Assembly (NCBI RefSeq): GCF_006351005.1
Contig: NZ_VENP01000013.1
Location: 1 to 63,568 of the forward strand
Length of the DNA stretch: 63,568 bases
Direction: 5' to 3'
From: Miniimonas arenae
GTDB taxonomy: Bacteria; Actinomycetota; Actinomycetes; Actinomycetales; Beutenbergiaceae
Below the pieces are notes generated by a model, which worked only from the letters and a program-made list of their open reading frames with translations, searched no databases and was not told where the DNA came from. Positions 38,175 through 46,751 of this stretch are shown here, piece by piece. Both the position numbers and the translations under genes were made by a program. Numbering within the stretch: position 1 is the first letter of the stretch; each line of letters starts with the position of its first letter.

Positions 38175-39217
38175 GCGGTTCCCTCGGGTCGTCGGGCGGG
38201 CTCGTCCTCGCCGAGCCGGGAGGACAGCAGGCGGCGCAGCGACTCCACGCGTGCTGCGAGGCGGGGGTCGGCCGGACGGGCGAGCGCGACGTCCAGCGCG
38301 CACCCCGGCGCCCCGGCCAGGTGGGTGCACCCGCGGGGGCACGCCGTCGTGATCTCGGCGAGGTCGGGGAAGGCGGCGATGACGTCGGCGACGTCGACGT
38401 GACCCAGGCCCAGCGAGCGCACGCCCGGGGTGTCGATGACCCAGCCGCCGCCGGGGAGCGCGAGGGCGACGGCGGAGGTCGAGGTGTGCCGTCCGCGCCC
38501 GGTCACCGCGTTGACGTGGCCGACGGCGCGCTGCGCGTGCGGGACGAGGGCGTTGACGAGCGTGGACTTGCCGACGCCCGAGTGCCCCATGAGCACCGAG
38601 ATCCGGCCCGCGAGGAGCTCGCGCAGGCCGCCCTCGCCGTCGAGCCCGACGATCTGCGACTCGGTGCGCTGCGTCACGACGGCGGGCACGTCGAGGGGGT
38701 CGTAGCCGGCGAGGAACGGCTCGGCCGGGGCGAGGTCGGACTTGGTGAGGCACAGGAGGGTGTCCATCCCGGCGTCGAAGGCTGCCACGAGGCAGCGGTC
38801 GACCATGCGTGTGCGGGGCTCGGGGTCGGCGAGCGCGGTCACCACGACGAGCTGGTCGGCGTTGGCGACCAGGGCGCGCTCCACCCCGCCGGTGTCCTCG
38901 GACGAGCGGCGCAGCAGCGTCTCGCGCTCGGCCACCGACACGATGCGCGCGAGCGTGTCCCGGGCCCCGGAGAGGTCCCCGACCAGCCGGACGCGGTCGC
39001 CCACGACGACGCCGCCGCGACCGAGCTCGCGTGCCGTGACGGCGATGACGGCGCGCCCCTCGGCCAGCACGTCGTAGCGGCCCCGGTTCACGCCCGTGAC
39101 GAAGCCCTCGACGGCGCCGGCGTAGGCGGGCCGCTGCTTGGTCCGCGGACGGCTGCCGCCCCGGCGGGGTCGGACCCGGACGTCGGACTCGTCGAGGTCG
39201 GTGCCGCGCGACCTCAC
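38171..39217 (-). CDS. rsgA: ribosome small-subunit-dependent GTPase A
   Basis: 348 residues from GTG 39217. An N-terminal OB-like domain (about 30-105) leads into the circularly permuted GTPase, with LTKSDL (G4) before [14 protein letters not shown] (G1), then the TSTS switch and [13 protein letters not shown] (G3). A C-terminal zinc domain has CPRGCTH followed by a final Cys. RsgA checks and releases factors during late 30S assembly. It is seven bases downstream of aroA. Confidence 0.95.
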   Translation of the reverse strand: MRSRGTDLDESDVRVRPRRGGSRPRTKQRPAYAGAVEGFVTGVNRGRYDVLAEGRAVIAVTARELGRGGVVVGDRVRLVGDLSGARDTLARIVSVAERETLLRRSSEDTGGVERALVANADQLVVVTALADPEPRTRMVDRCLVAAFDAGMDTLLCLTKSDLAPAEPFLAGYDPLDVPAVVTQRTESQIVGLDGEGGLRELLAGRISVLMGHSGVGKSTLVNALVPHAQRAVGHVNAVTGRGRHTSTSAVALALPGGGWVIDTPGVRSLGLGHVDVADVIAAFPDLAEITTACPRGCTHLAGAPGCALDVALARPADPRLAARVESLRRLLSSRLGEDEPARRPEGTA

Positions 39218-39224
39218 CGGCGCC

Positions 39225-40652
39225 TCACGCGGGGCTCGCGGGGCTCACGGGACTCGCAGGGCCCGGCGTGTCCACCGGGTCGGCGGGGTCCGTCCCGCCC
39301 TCGTCAGCCACCTGGGCGTCGGCGACGGACGTCAGCATGCGGTCCCACATGCCCGGGAAGTCCGGCAGCGTCTTCGCGGTCGTCGCGACGTCGACGACGC
39401 GCACGTCGGGCACGGCGAGCCCGACGACGGCGCCGAAGGTGGCCATCCGGTGGTCGTGGTAGCTCTCCACCGCGGCGCCGTGCAGGCGACCCGGCTCGAT
39501 CTCGATGCCGTCCGGCAGCTCGCGCGCCACGCCGCCCAGCCGCGTGATCTCGGCGACCAGCGCGGCCAGGCGGTCGGTCTCGTGCCCGCGCAGGTGCGCG
39601 ATCCCGGTCAGGCGCGACGGCGAGGACGCCACGGTCGCGAGCGCTGCGATGGTCGGGGCGAGCTCGCCCGCCGCGGACAGGTCGTGGTCGATGCCGCGGA
39701 CCTGTCCGGTACCGCGCACGACGAGCGCGTCGCCGTCGTGGTGCACCTGCGCGCCCATCGCGGTGAGGATGTCCGGCAGGAGGCCGCCGGGCTGCGTCGT
39801 GCGGGTCGGCCAGTGCGGCACGGTCACGCTTCCGCCGGCCACGAGCGCGGCCGCGAGGAACGGCGCGGCGTTGGACAGGTCCGGCTCGACGACCACCTCG
39901 CCGCCCGCGACCGGACCCGGCTCGACGCGCCAGCGGGCGGGACCCACCGCCTGCGCGTCCACCCCGAGCTGGCGCAGCACGGCGAGCGTCATCTCGATGT
40001 GCGGCAGGCTCGGCACCCGCTCGCCGACGTGGCGCAGGTCCAGACCGTGGTGGAACCGTGGGGCCACGAGCAGCAGCGCCGAGACGAACTGGCTCGACGC
40101 GGAGGCGTCGATCTCGAGCTCGCCGCCGAGGACGTGGCCGGTGCCGCGCACCGTGAAGGGGAGCGTGCTGAGCTCGGCTTCGGCGTCGGCGTCGGCGTCG
40201 GCCTCGGGCTCGGTGTCGGTCTGGCCGGCTCCTGCCCGCTCGACGGCGACGCCGAGCGCCCGCAGGCCGTCGATGACGCCCGACATGGGGCGTTCGCGGG
40301 CGCGGGGGTCGCCGTCGAACGTCACGGGTCCGTCCGCGAGCGCGGCGAGCGGCGGGACGAACCGCATGACGGTCCCCGCGAGCCCGCAGTCCACCGCGCC
40401 ACCGCCGACCAGGGGGCCGGGGGTGACGGTGACGTCGCCGTCGTCGGCGACCTCGACCCGGGCACCGAGCGTGCGCAGCGCCTGGATCATGAGCGCCGAG
40501 TCCCGCGAGTGCAGGGGTGCGACCAGGTGCGTCGGCTCCTGGGCGAGCGCCGCGAGCAGGAGGTAGCGGTTGGTCAGCGACTTCGAGCCGGGAACGGGCA
40601 CGACGGCGTCGACGGGCCTCGTCGCGAGGGGGGCGGGCCAGGCGGTGGTCAC
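39225..40652 (-). CDS. aroA: 3-phosphoshikimate 1-carboxyvinyltransferase (EPSP synthase)
   Basis: 475 residues from GTG 40652. It condenses shikimate-3-phosphate with PEP in the aromatic pathway. Motifs: [19 protein letters not shown] (17-35), [11 protein letters not shown], the [10 protein letters not shown] strand, and [42 protein letters not shown] near the C-terminus. It is longer than the usual ~430 residues through an acidic linker ([15 protein letters not shown], about 145-165) and a Pro/Ala tail. Leaderless start, with TACCCT six bases upstream; also only 13 bases from the DoxX gene. Confidence 0.96.
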   Translation of the reverse strand: MTTAWPAPLATRPVDAVVPVPGSKSLTNRYLLLAALAQEPTHLVAPLHSRDSALMIQALRTLGARVEVADDGDVTVTPGPLVGGGAVDCGLAGTVMRFVPPLAALADGPVTFDGDPRARERPMSGVIDGLRALGVAVERAGAGQTDTEPEADADADAEAELSTLPFTVRGTGHVLGGELEIDASASSQFVSALLLVAPRFHHGLDLRHVGERVPSLPHIEMTLAVLRQLGVDAQAVGPARWRVEPGPVAGGEVVVEPDLSNAAPFLAAALVAGGSVTVPHWPTRTTQPGGLLPDILTAMGAQVHHDGDALVVRGTGQVRGIDHDLSAAGELAPTIAALATVASSPSRLTGIAHLRGHETDRLAALVAEITRLGGVARELPDGIEIEPGRLHGAAVESYHDHRMATFGAVVGLAVPDVRVVDVATTAKTLPDFPGMWDRMLTSVADAQVADEGGTDPADPVDTPGPASPVSPASPA

Positions 40653-40658
40653 CCCGCC

Positions 40659-40664
40659 AGGGTA
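40659..40664 (-). promoter_or_regulatory. -10 hexamer TACCCT for aroA, leaderless spacing
   Basis: Six bases before GTG 40652. It lies between the DoxX stop and aroA. Confidence 0.55.
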
Positions 40665-40665
40665 G

Positions 40666-41352
40666 TCAGGAGCCGACGGCGGCGCGGACGTCCTTGCGGA
40701 CCTTGTGCACGGTGCCCTCGACGCCGGCCGCGACCTGGGAGGTCGCCGCGTCCACCGACTTCTCCAGCGCCCGCGCACGCTTGCGGAGCTCCTTCTCGAC
40801 CTTGCTCTCGGCGCGGCTGACCGAGCGCTCGACCTCGCCGACCTTGTGCTCGACCGTGCGCCTGGCCTTCGACCCGGCCTTCCTGGTGGCCTTCTTCGTG
40901 GCCTTGGCGCCGCGCGTCGAGGCGGCGTTCACGCGCCACGCGATCGACGGCTTGCCCTCGGTGTCGGAGGCCGCCAGGAGCAGGCCGCCCAGCACGGCGC
41001 CGTCCTGCAGCAGTCCTGCGAGGTGCTCCTTGCGCTGGTCGGCCGGGACGGCCCAGACCGGGTGGTTGGCCACCATCGTCGGTACCTGCAGCACTGCGAG
41101 CACGGTGGCGGCGACCCGCGGGGCGACGCCGAGCCCGAGGAGCACGCCCGCGCCGATCTTCACGACGCCGATCCCGCGCACGAGCAGGGCCGCGTCGGCC
41201 GGCACGTACGGCACCTTGGTGGCCAGCGACTCCAGCTGCTCGTCCGCGCCGGGGAGGTTCTCGATCTCGGCGACCGGTCTCCGCAGCGCGCGCAGTCCGT
41301 CCGCGACGAACACGGCGGCGAGCAGGGGGCGGGCGACGCGGCGCAGGATCAT
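40666..41352 (-). CDS. DoxX-family membrane protein with basic coiled-coil tail
   Basis: 228 residues from ATG 41352. The N-terminal 140 residues are DoxX-like, with four hydrophobic helices ([60 protein letters not shown]). The C-terminal ~80 residues are unlike DoxX: a Lys/Arg/Glu-rich, strongly helical stretch ([16 protein letters not shown] ... [17 protein letters not shown]) that looks like a coiled coil or a histone-like tail. DoxX proteins are linked to redox homeostasis, which fits the adjacent divergent sigH. Confidence 0.85.
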   Translation of the reverse strand: MILRRVARPLLAAVFVADGLRALRRPVAEIENLPGADEQLESLATKVPYVPADAALLVRGIGVVKIGAGVLLGLGVAPRVAATVLAVLQVPTMVANHPVWAVPADQRKEHLAGLLQDGAVLGGLLLAASDTEGKPSIAWRVNAASTRGAKATKKATRKAGSKARRTVEHKVGEVERSVSRAESKVEKELRKRARALEKSVDAATSQVAAGVEGTVHKVRKDVRAAVGS

Positions 41353-41425
41353 GCCTCATGCCTACCACCGCGCGCGCGTCGTCGTCACCCCCGCCCGGGT
41401 GAGCGACCCGGTCCGGTGCCGTCCT

Positions 41426-41452
41426 GGGAATGCCGGACGTCGGCGGGGCGTT
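41426..41452 (+). promoter_or_regulatory. SigH/SigR-type promoter upstream of sigH
   Basis: GGGAAT (41426-41431), 18 bases, then GTT (41450-41452). This is the GGAAT-N18-GTT consensus of the thiol-stress sigma factor SigR/SigH, implying autoregulation. Confidence 0.7.
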
Positions 41453-41521
41453 CTCCCCGACGTGACAGCAGCACTGACCGCACCGGCGTCCCCGGACGCG
41501 CTCGCCGTAGGCTGGTGGGTG

Positions 41522-42259
41522 ATGAGCACACCTGAGGACGCGGTCACCAAGCCGCGCGAGGGCGCGAACCCCTCACCCGCCGTCGAGGCGCCCGCCGCAG
41601 ACGCGCCCGCGCCCGCCGTCGAGGCGTCTGACGCGCCCGCCGTCGACGCGCAGGACGGGGCGGCCGAGGAGGTCGACGTCCGGGAGACCGAGACCGAGGC
41701 CGAGCGCACCGCCCGGTTCGAGGAGGGCGCTCTGCCGCTGCTGGACCAGCTATACAGTGCGGCGCTGCGGATGACCCGCAACCCTGCCGACGCCGAGGAC
41801 CTCGTGCAGGAGGCCTACGCCAAGGCGTACGGCTCGTTCCAGCAGTTCCGCCCGGGCACGAACCTCAAGGCCTGGCTGTACCGGATCCTCACCAACACGT
41901 ACATCAACTCCTACCGCAAGAAGCAGCGCGAGCCGCTCCAGTCCGACTCCGGCGACGTGGAGGACTGGGAGATCGCGCGTGCGGCGTCGCACTCCTCCGC
42001 GGGACTGCGCTCGGCCGAGGTCGAGGCGCTGGACCGGCTGGGGGACAGCGTGGTGCGCGACGCGCTCGCCGAGCTCTCGGACGACTTCCGCCTCGTGGTG
42101 TACCTCGCCGACGTCGAGGGCTTCGCGTACAAGGAGATCGCCGAGATCATGGGCACGCCGATCGGGACCGTGATGTCGCGCCTGCACCGGGGCCGTGCGC
42201 AGCTGCGCGCGCTGCTGGCCGACCACGCGCGCGAGCTCGGGATGAAGGTGCCGTCATGA
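41522..42259 (+). CDS. sigH: ECF RNA polymerase sigma factor SigH/SigR
   Basis: 245 residues from ATG 41522. A Pro/Ala/Glu-rich N-terminal extension (about 1-60) precedes region 2 ([42 protein letters not shown], then [22 protein letters not shown]) and region 4 ([45 protein letters not shown]). It directs the oxidative and heat thiol-stress regulon. It overlaps the anti-sigma gene by four bases, and a SigH-type promoter precedes it. Confidence 0.95.
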   Translation: MSTPEDAVTKPREGANPSPAVEAPAADAPAPAVEASDAPAVDAQDGAAEEVDVRETETEAERTARFEEGALPLLDQLYSAALRMTRNPADAEDLVQEAYAKAYGSFQQFRPGTNLKAWLYRILTNTYINSYRKKQREPLQSDSGDVEDWEIARAASHSSAGLRSAEVEALDRLGDSVVRDALAELSDDFRLVVYLADVEGFAYKEIAEIMGTPIGTVMSRLHRGRAQLRALLADHARELGMKVPS

Positions 42260-42552
42260 CCGCCGAGCCGACCGGCGCGCCGCGCGAGCCGCGTGCCGAG
42301 GCCGACGAGCGCGAGGTCTCGCAGGAGTGCCGCGCCGCCCTCGAGCACCTCGCGGAGCTGCTCGACCACGCGATGGCCGACTCCGACGCCGACGTGCTGC
42401 GTGCCCACATCGAGGCGTGCGACCCGTGCACCGAGGCCGCCGACGCCGAGGAGCACGTGCGTGCCCTCATCCGCCGCGCGTGCGTGGAGAAGGCGCCCTC
42501 GCAGCTGCGCGTGCGGATCGTCTCCCAGCTGGTGGTGCGAACCAGCCGCTGA
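42256..42552 (+). CDS. rsrA: mycothiol-system zinc anti-sigma factor (RsrA/RshA)
   Basis: 98 residues. The HxxxCxxC zinc-binding motif (His51, Cys55, Cys58) with an extra Cys25 gives the redox switch: oxidation forms a disulfide and frees the sigma factor. Helical residues 25-48 and 63-98 clamp SigH. ATGA overlap with sigH. The pairing implies that the organism uses mycothiol, as actinobacteria do. Confidence 0.93.
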   Translation: MTAEPTGAPREPRAEADEREVSQECRAALEHLAELLDHAMADSDADVLRAHIEACDPCTEAADAEEHVRALIRRACVEKAPSQLRVRIVSQLVVRTSR

Positions 42553-42602
42553 TCGTGTGGGACGATGGGGGGTCCCCACGAACGACGATGCGAGGAGCAC
42601 CC

Positions 42603-42677
42603 ATGAGCAAGCGCGGTCGCAAGCGCAAGTCTCGTCGCGGGAACGCCGCCAACCACGGCAAGCGTCCCAACGCCTGA
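42603..42677 (+). CDS. 50S ribosomal protein bL37 (24 residues)
   Basis: A 24-codon gene with GAGGAG a few bases before its ATG. The product is almost entirely Lys/Arg/Asn/Gly, begins MSKRGRKRKSRR and ends ANHGKRPNA, the same ending as mycobacterial bL37. It follows sigH-rsrA. It is easily missed because of its length. bL37 is a small actinobacterial 50S subunit protein. Confidence 0.85.
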   Translation: MSKRGRKRKSRRGNAANHGKRPNA

Positions 42678-42691
42678 CAGCAGGATCACCG

Positions 42692-42713
42692 ACGGCCACC
42701 TCCGGGTGGCCGT
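42692..42713 (+). terminator. hairpin terminator after bL37
   Basis: 9-bp perfect stem (42692-42700 with 42705-42713), TCCG loop, followed by a short T-containing tract (TCGTGTCTCT). Confidence 0.7.
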
Positions 42714-42847
42714 TCGTGTCTCTGCGTGCGGCAACCCCGCCCGGTCGACCTCCGCGCGACTCGTCGACCCCTCGACCGCCGCGCGTGCCCGGCCGGGTGT
42801 CAGGGGCCGGGCGCCCGGACACGCACCGAGCAGCGGTCTGCGGCGCG

Positions 42848-42853
42848 TAGCGT
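42848..42853 (+). promoter_or_regulatory. -10 hexamer TAGCGT, leaderless spacing
   Basis: Seven bases before ATG 42861 of the quinone oxidoreductase gene. Confidence 0.55.
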
Positions 42854-42860
42854 GACGGGC

Positions 42861-43841
42861 ATGCGAGCCGCCGTCGTCACCGCCTTCTCACCCACCGATC
42901 CCGCCGCCGGCGTCGAGGTCGTCGACCTCGAGCCGGCCGAGCCCCCCGCGGGCTGGGTGCGCGTCCGCGTCGAGGCGGCCTCGCTCAACCACCACGACGT
43001 CTGGTCCGCCAAGGGCGTGGGCCTGCGCGCCGAGCAGCTCCCGATGGTGCTGGGCACGGACGCGACCGGCCTGCTCGACGACGGCACCCCGGTTCTCGTG
43101 CACGGCGTGATCTCCGACCCGGACTGGCGCGGCGACGAGACCCTGGACCCGCGTCGCTCGCTGCTCTCCGAGCGCCACCCGGGCACGCTCGCGGAGGAGG
43201 TCTGGGTGCCGGCAGGGAACGTCGTCGCGCGTCCGGACGAGCTCGGCCCGCAGGACGCCGCGTGCCTGCCTACGGCCTACCTCACCGCCTACCGCCTGCT
43301 GTTCACCGCAGCCGACCTGAGGCCGGGGCAGACGGTGCTGGTCCAGGGCGCGGGCGGGGGCGTGGCCACCGCGGCGGTGCTCCTCGCACGGGCCGCCGGC
43401 CTGCGGGTGTGGGTGACCAGCCGCGACGAGGCGCGCGGCGCGCGCGCCGTCGCGCTCGGCGCCCACGCGGCGTTCGGCTCGGGGGAGCGGCTGCCGGAGC
43501 AGGTGGACGCCGTGGTCGAGACGGTCGGCGCGGCGACCTGGGCCCACTCGCTGCGCGCGCTGCGTCCCGGGGGAGTCATCGCCGTCGCCGGCGCCACCAC
43601 GGGCGGCGACGCCGACGCCGACCTCAACCGGGTCTTCTTCCGCGGCCTGCGCGTGGTCGGGTCCACGATGGGCACGCGCACCGAGCTGACCCGCCTCGTC
43701 CAGCTCCTCGTGACCACCGGGGTGCGCCCGGTCGTCGACCGCGTGGTCGACCTCGACGGCGTCCCGGACGCCCTGCGCGACCTCGCCGACGGCCGGGGGT
43801 ACGGGAAGATGGTCGTGCTGCCGGGCACCCAGCCCGCCTGA
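42861..43841 (+). CDS. medium-chain quinone oxidoreductase / zinc-free alcohol dehydrogenase
   Basis: 326 residues. It has the MDR fold: GroES-like N-domain with EAASLNHHDVWSAKG and VLGTDATG, then Rossmann loop VLVQGAGGGVATAAVLLARAAG (about 160-181) for NADPH. Catalytic-zinc cysteines are absent, as in the quinone oxidoreductase branch. The substrate is unknown. Its product may be translated in tandem with the DUF4097 gene that begins 14 bases downstream. Confidence 0.88.
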   Translation: MRAAVVTAFSPTDPAAGVEVVDLEPAEPPAGWVRVRVEAASLNHHDVWSAKGVGLRAEQLPMVLGTDATGLLDDGTPVLVHGVISDPDWRGDETLDPRRSLLSERHPGTLAEEVWVPAGNVVARPDELGPQDAACLPTAYLTAYRLLFTAADLRPGQTVLVQGAGGGVATAAVLLARAAGLRVWVTSRDEARGARAVALGAHAAFGSGERLPEQVDAVVETVGAATWAHSLRALRPGGVIAVAGATTGGDADADLNRVFFRGLRVVGSTMGTRTELTRLVQLLVTTGVRPVVDRVVDLDGVPDALRDLADGRGYGKMVVLPGTQPA

Positions 43842-43855
43842 TCCCGGAGGTCACC

Positions 43856-44791
43856 GTGCCCACCCAGAGCTGGATCGTGCCCGCCGCCCTCACCACCGAG
43901 ATCGGCCCCGTGCCGCAGGTGCGCGTGCAGCTCGTGGGCGGAGCCGTCCGGGTGACCGGACGCGCCGAGCCGGGCGTGCACCTGGCGGTGAGCGACGTCG
44001 TCGGCTCACCCGTCGAGGTGACCGCGGACGACGCCGAGCTCACCGTCGTCACGACGAGCGCGGGCTGGGAGGGCTGGCTCAAGCGCCTCGGCAGCCACCG
44101 CAGCGCCGACGCCGCCCAGGTCACGCTCGCCGTCGGGCCTGGTGCACGCGTGCGCATCGGCACGGTCGGCGCGAGCGTGGAGGTGAGCGACGTCGTCGCC
44201 GACGTGCAGCTCGCGAGCGCCTCCGGCGCCCTGACGGCCGCGCGCACCACCGGCTCGCTCACGGTGCGCTCGGTGTCGGGCGCCCTGACCGTCACCGAGC
44301 AGGACGGGCCGCTGCGCGCACAGACCGTCTCGGGGGTCTGCGACCTCGCGGGTGACGTCGGCCGCGTCGACGTCGCCTCGGTGAGCGGGCGCGTGCACCT
44401 CGTCACGACGCGCGCGAGCAGCGCCGTGCGCGTGCAGACCGTCTCGGGCGACGTCGCCGTCGCGGTCCCGCCGGGCTCCGGCGTCGTGCTCACGGCGCGC
44501 ACCGTGAGCGGCGCGGTGTCGCTCGACGGCGTGGACCGGCGCACCTCGACGCTTCCGCTCTCCGTGGTGGTGGACGAGCGGGGCGACGGCGACGCCGCGT
44601 TCGTCGAGATCGTCACCGTGACCGGCGCCGTGGCGGTGACCCGCGGCGACGGGATGCCCGACGAGGGTGCGGCCGACGGTGCGACCGAGGGCGCGACCGA
44701 GCACGGGTCGCGCGAGGCGTCGCACGGCAACGGACCGGACGCGACGTCGGGCGCGGTCACCCCCGACGAGCCGGGACCTGCCTCCGCCTGA
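43856..44791 (+). CDS. DUF4097-family beta-helical protein
   Basis: 311 residues from GTG 43856, with GGAGG five bases upstream. The central region (about 95-230) is a chain of short imperfect repeats of the type TVSGxxxLxxxxG, ASVSGRVHL, VQTVSGDVAV, as in DUF4097/putative adhesin beta-helices. No signal peptide or helix is evident, so it is probably cytoplasmic or exported unconventionally. The C-terminal 50 residues are Asp/Gly/Thr-rich. It may be in an operon with the oxidoreductase. Function unknown. Confidence 0.82.
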   Translation: MPTQSWIVPAALTTEIGPVPQVRVQLVGGAVRVTGRAEPGVHLAVSDVVGSPVEVTADDAELTVVTTSAGWEGWLKRLGSHRSADAAQVTLAVGPGARVRIGTVGASVEVSDVVADVQLASASGALTAARTTGSLTVRSVSGALTVTEQDGPLRAQTVSGVCDLAGDVGRVDVASVSGRVHLVTTRASSAVRVQTVSGDVAVAVPPGSGVVLTARTVSGAVSLDGVDRRTSTLPLSVVVDERGDGDAAFVEIVTVTGAVAVTRGDGMPDEGAADGATEGATEHGSREASHGNGPDATSGAVTPDEPGPASA

Positions 44792-44794
44792 GCG

Positions 44795-45409
44795 TCAGGC
44801 CGGCTCGGGCACGCCGAGCCAGGCGTGCCAGCCGTGGTGCAGCACGAGCCACGCGAGCAGCCCGTGCCCGGCCTGCGCGGGGTGGATGCCGTCGCCGGCG
44901 GCGAGGTCGGCGAGCCACTGCTCGTGCGCCGCGAGCGGGGCGTAGGTCTCGACGTACGGCACCCGGCGCCGGTCGCACACGTCGCCGAAGGCGGTGGAGA
45001 GCTCGGCCAGCGCGTCGGGATCGAGGTCCTGCCGCGGCGGAGGCCCGACGACGAGCGTCGGCAGGTGCACCGACGACGTCGCGTCGAGCACGTTCGCGAG
45101 ATTGAGCCGGCTGCGGGCGAGCGAGATCCCCGCGGTGAGGTCGTGCGCGCCGAGGCCGATGACGACGAAGCTGCGCTCGGGTGAGGTCACGCGCAGCGAC
45201 AGCTCGCGCTCCCAGCGGGCGCCGAGCGCGGTGGTCGTCTCGCCCGGCACCGGCAGCGTGATCGCGAGGACGGAGTCGGCCGGGTCGGCGGTCTGGGAGC
45301 GCGCGAGGACACGGCCGACCCAACCGAGGGCGCGTGGGTCGCCGAAGCCGGCCACGAGCTCGTCCCCGAGCACGACGACGCGGCGGGCGGTGCTGACGAG
45401 ATCCGGCAC
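44795..45409 (-). CDS. SGNH-hydrolase-fold protein with altered nucleophile
   Basis: 204 residues from GTG 45409 (GGAG seven bases upstream). SGNH blocks are visible: block I VVLGDELVAGFGD, block III-like IGLGAHDLTAG, and block V GDGIHPAQAGH with the catalytic Asp/His. In block I the serine of GDS is replaced by Glu (GDE), so ordinary esterase chemistry would not work. The stop codon is three bases from that of the convergent DUF4097 gene. Confidence 0.8.
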   Translation of the reverse strand: MPDLVSTARRVVVLGDELVAGFGDPRALGWVGRVLARSQTADPADSVLAITLPVPGETTTALGARWERELSLRVTSPERSFVVIGLGAHDLTAGISLARSRLNLANVLDATSSVHLPTLVVGPPPRQDLDPDALAELSTAFGDVCDRRRVPYVETYAPLAAHEQWLADLAAGDGIHPAQAGHGLLAWLVLHHGWHAWLGVPEPA

Positions 45410-45504
45410 GGTGGGACTCCCTGTCCAGGCGGCGCGGCACGCCCGAGGGCGTGCGATGGCCGTCCCATCGTGCCACCGCGGGAGCACCGGGGAGTCACGG
45501 GTGA

Positions 45505-45651
45505 CTACGCCGGGTCGTTCCACGCGTGGTGCGAGCGCGGCGCCGGGCGGGTGCCGTACCCGTCGCGAGTCACCTCACGGTGCAGGCCGACGGCGAGCAG
45601 CGCCACGAGCAGCGCGGTGAGCAGGAGCACGGGAGCAATGATCAGGGTCAT
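45505..45651 (-). CDS. small single-pass membrane protein
   Basis: 48 residues from ATG 45651. One strong helix (LIIAPVLLLTALLVALLAVGL, residues 3-23) is followed by a basic/polar tail with RDGYGTRP and a HHAW ending. AGGA lies about eight bases before the start. It is divergent from the GlxA-like regulator remnant, whose -10 is 80 bases away. No family is recognised; the hydrophobic helix with a polar tail argues that it is real. Confidence 0.55.
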   Translation of the reverse strand: MTLIIAPVLLLTALLVALLAVGLHREVTRDGYGTRPAPRSHHAWNDPA

Positions 45652-45733
45652 GGCAGAGATCCTGCTCTCGCGCGAATCCTGCCACGAGTGGCGGAACGGA
45701 CCACCTTCGATGGAAATCCGCCACGGTCGGTGG

Positions 45734-45739
45734 CACAGT
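45734..45739 (+). promoter_or_regulatory. -10-like CACAGT, leaderless spacing
   Basis: Six bases before ATG 45746 of the GlxA-like pseudogene. Confidence 0.4.
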
Positions 45740-45745
45740 GGCCGG

Positions 45746-46593
45746 ATGGTGCTGCACACCGTCCGCGCGATCGTCCTGCCCGACGTCGCGCCCTTCGAGC
45801 TCGGCATCGCCGCCGAGGTGTTCGGTATCGACCGGCGCGACACGGGCGGCCCGGTGTTCGACTTCGCCGTCGTCACCCCCGAGCCGGGCCGCGTGCCCAC
45901 CCGAGCCGGGTTCGACCTCGTGATCGAGCGCGGCCTCGAGGACGCGGCCGACGCCGACGTGCTCGTGGTGACCCCGCTGCGCGTCGACGCCGAGGCGCCT
46001 GCGGCGATGCTCGAGGCGTTGCGGGCCGCGCACGAGCGGGGAGCCTGGGTGGTGAGCCTGTGCAGCGGCGCCTTCGCGCTCGCGCAGGCCGGGCTGCTGG
46101 ACGGGCGCCGCGCGACGACGCACTGGATGCACGCCGCCGCGCTCGCGGAGCGCTACCCCGCCGTCACCGTCGACCCGGGCGTCCTGTACGTCCAGGAGGG
46201 GCGCCTCCTCACCTCGGCGGGCACCGCGGCGGGCATCGACGCGTGCCTGCACCTCGTGCGCACGGAGTTCGGCGCCGAGCAGGCGATGAACGTCGCGCGC
46301 CGGATGGTCGTGCCTCCGCACCGGGACGGCGGCCAGGCCCAGTTCGTCGACGCGCCGATGCCCGAGTGCGCGGACGACTCGCTCAGCGGCGTCCTGGACT
46401 GGGCCGCCGCCCACCCGCGAGAGGACCTGTCCGTGCGTGCGCTCGCCCACGCGGCGCTCACCTCGGAGCGCACGTTCGCGCGCCGGTTCCGCGCCGTGAC
46501 CGGCACGACGCCGGCCGCCTGCTGCGCCAGCACTTCGCCCGGACGCTCGGCACGTCGCCGCGCGCCTACCGCGAGCGTTTCCGCGCCGCCTGA
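45746..46593 (+). pseudogene. GlxA-family AraC-type regulator, frameshifted by internal deletion
   Basis: Frame one (45746 to about 46519) encodes a complete DJ-1/PfpI-like domain (VRAIVLPDVAPFELGIAAEVFG; VVSLCSGAFALAQAGLLDGRRATTHW) and the first AraC helix-turn-helix (LSVRALAHAALTSERTFARRFRAVTGTTPAA). Instead of the expected linker helix and second helix-turn-helix, the sequence jumps to another frame at 46522, which gives the normal C-terminus LRQHFARTLGTSPRAYRERF and a stop at 46593. About 38-40 residues are missing and the reading frame is shifted. In frame one translation continues with nonsense to 46885. DNA binding should be lost unless this is an assembly error. Confidence 0.85.
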
Positions 46594-46675
46594 GCCGAGC
46601 GGATCGAGGCGCCCGACGGCGCACCTGGCCTGTGCGACCACGCTCGCCCGCGCGTCCCACGCCACGCCCGAGGAC

Positions 46676-46717
46676 GACGAAGCGCCCGACGGCGGGCTCG
46701 CCGTCGGGCGCTTCGTC
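46676..46717. terminator. bidirectional terminator between the GlxA remnant and kgd
   Basis: Perfect 17-bp stem (46676-46692 with 46701-46717), 8-base loop, 34 bases before the kgd stop codon on the opposite strand. Confidence 0.8.
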
Positions 46718-46751
46718 ACGTCGGGAGCGGCGCCGGGGTGGTGCAGCGCGC

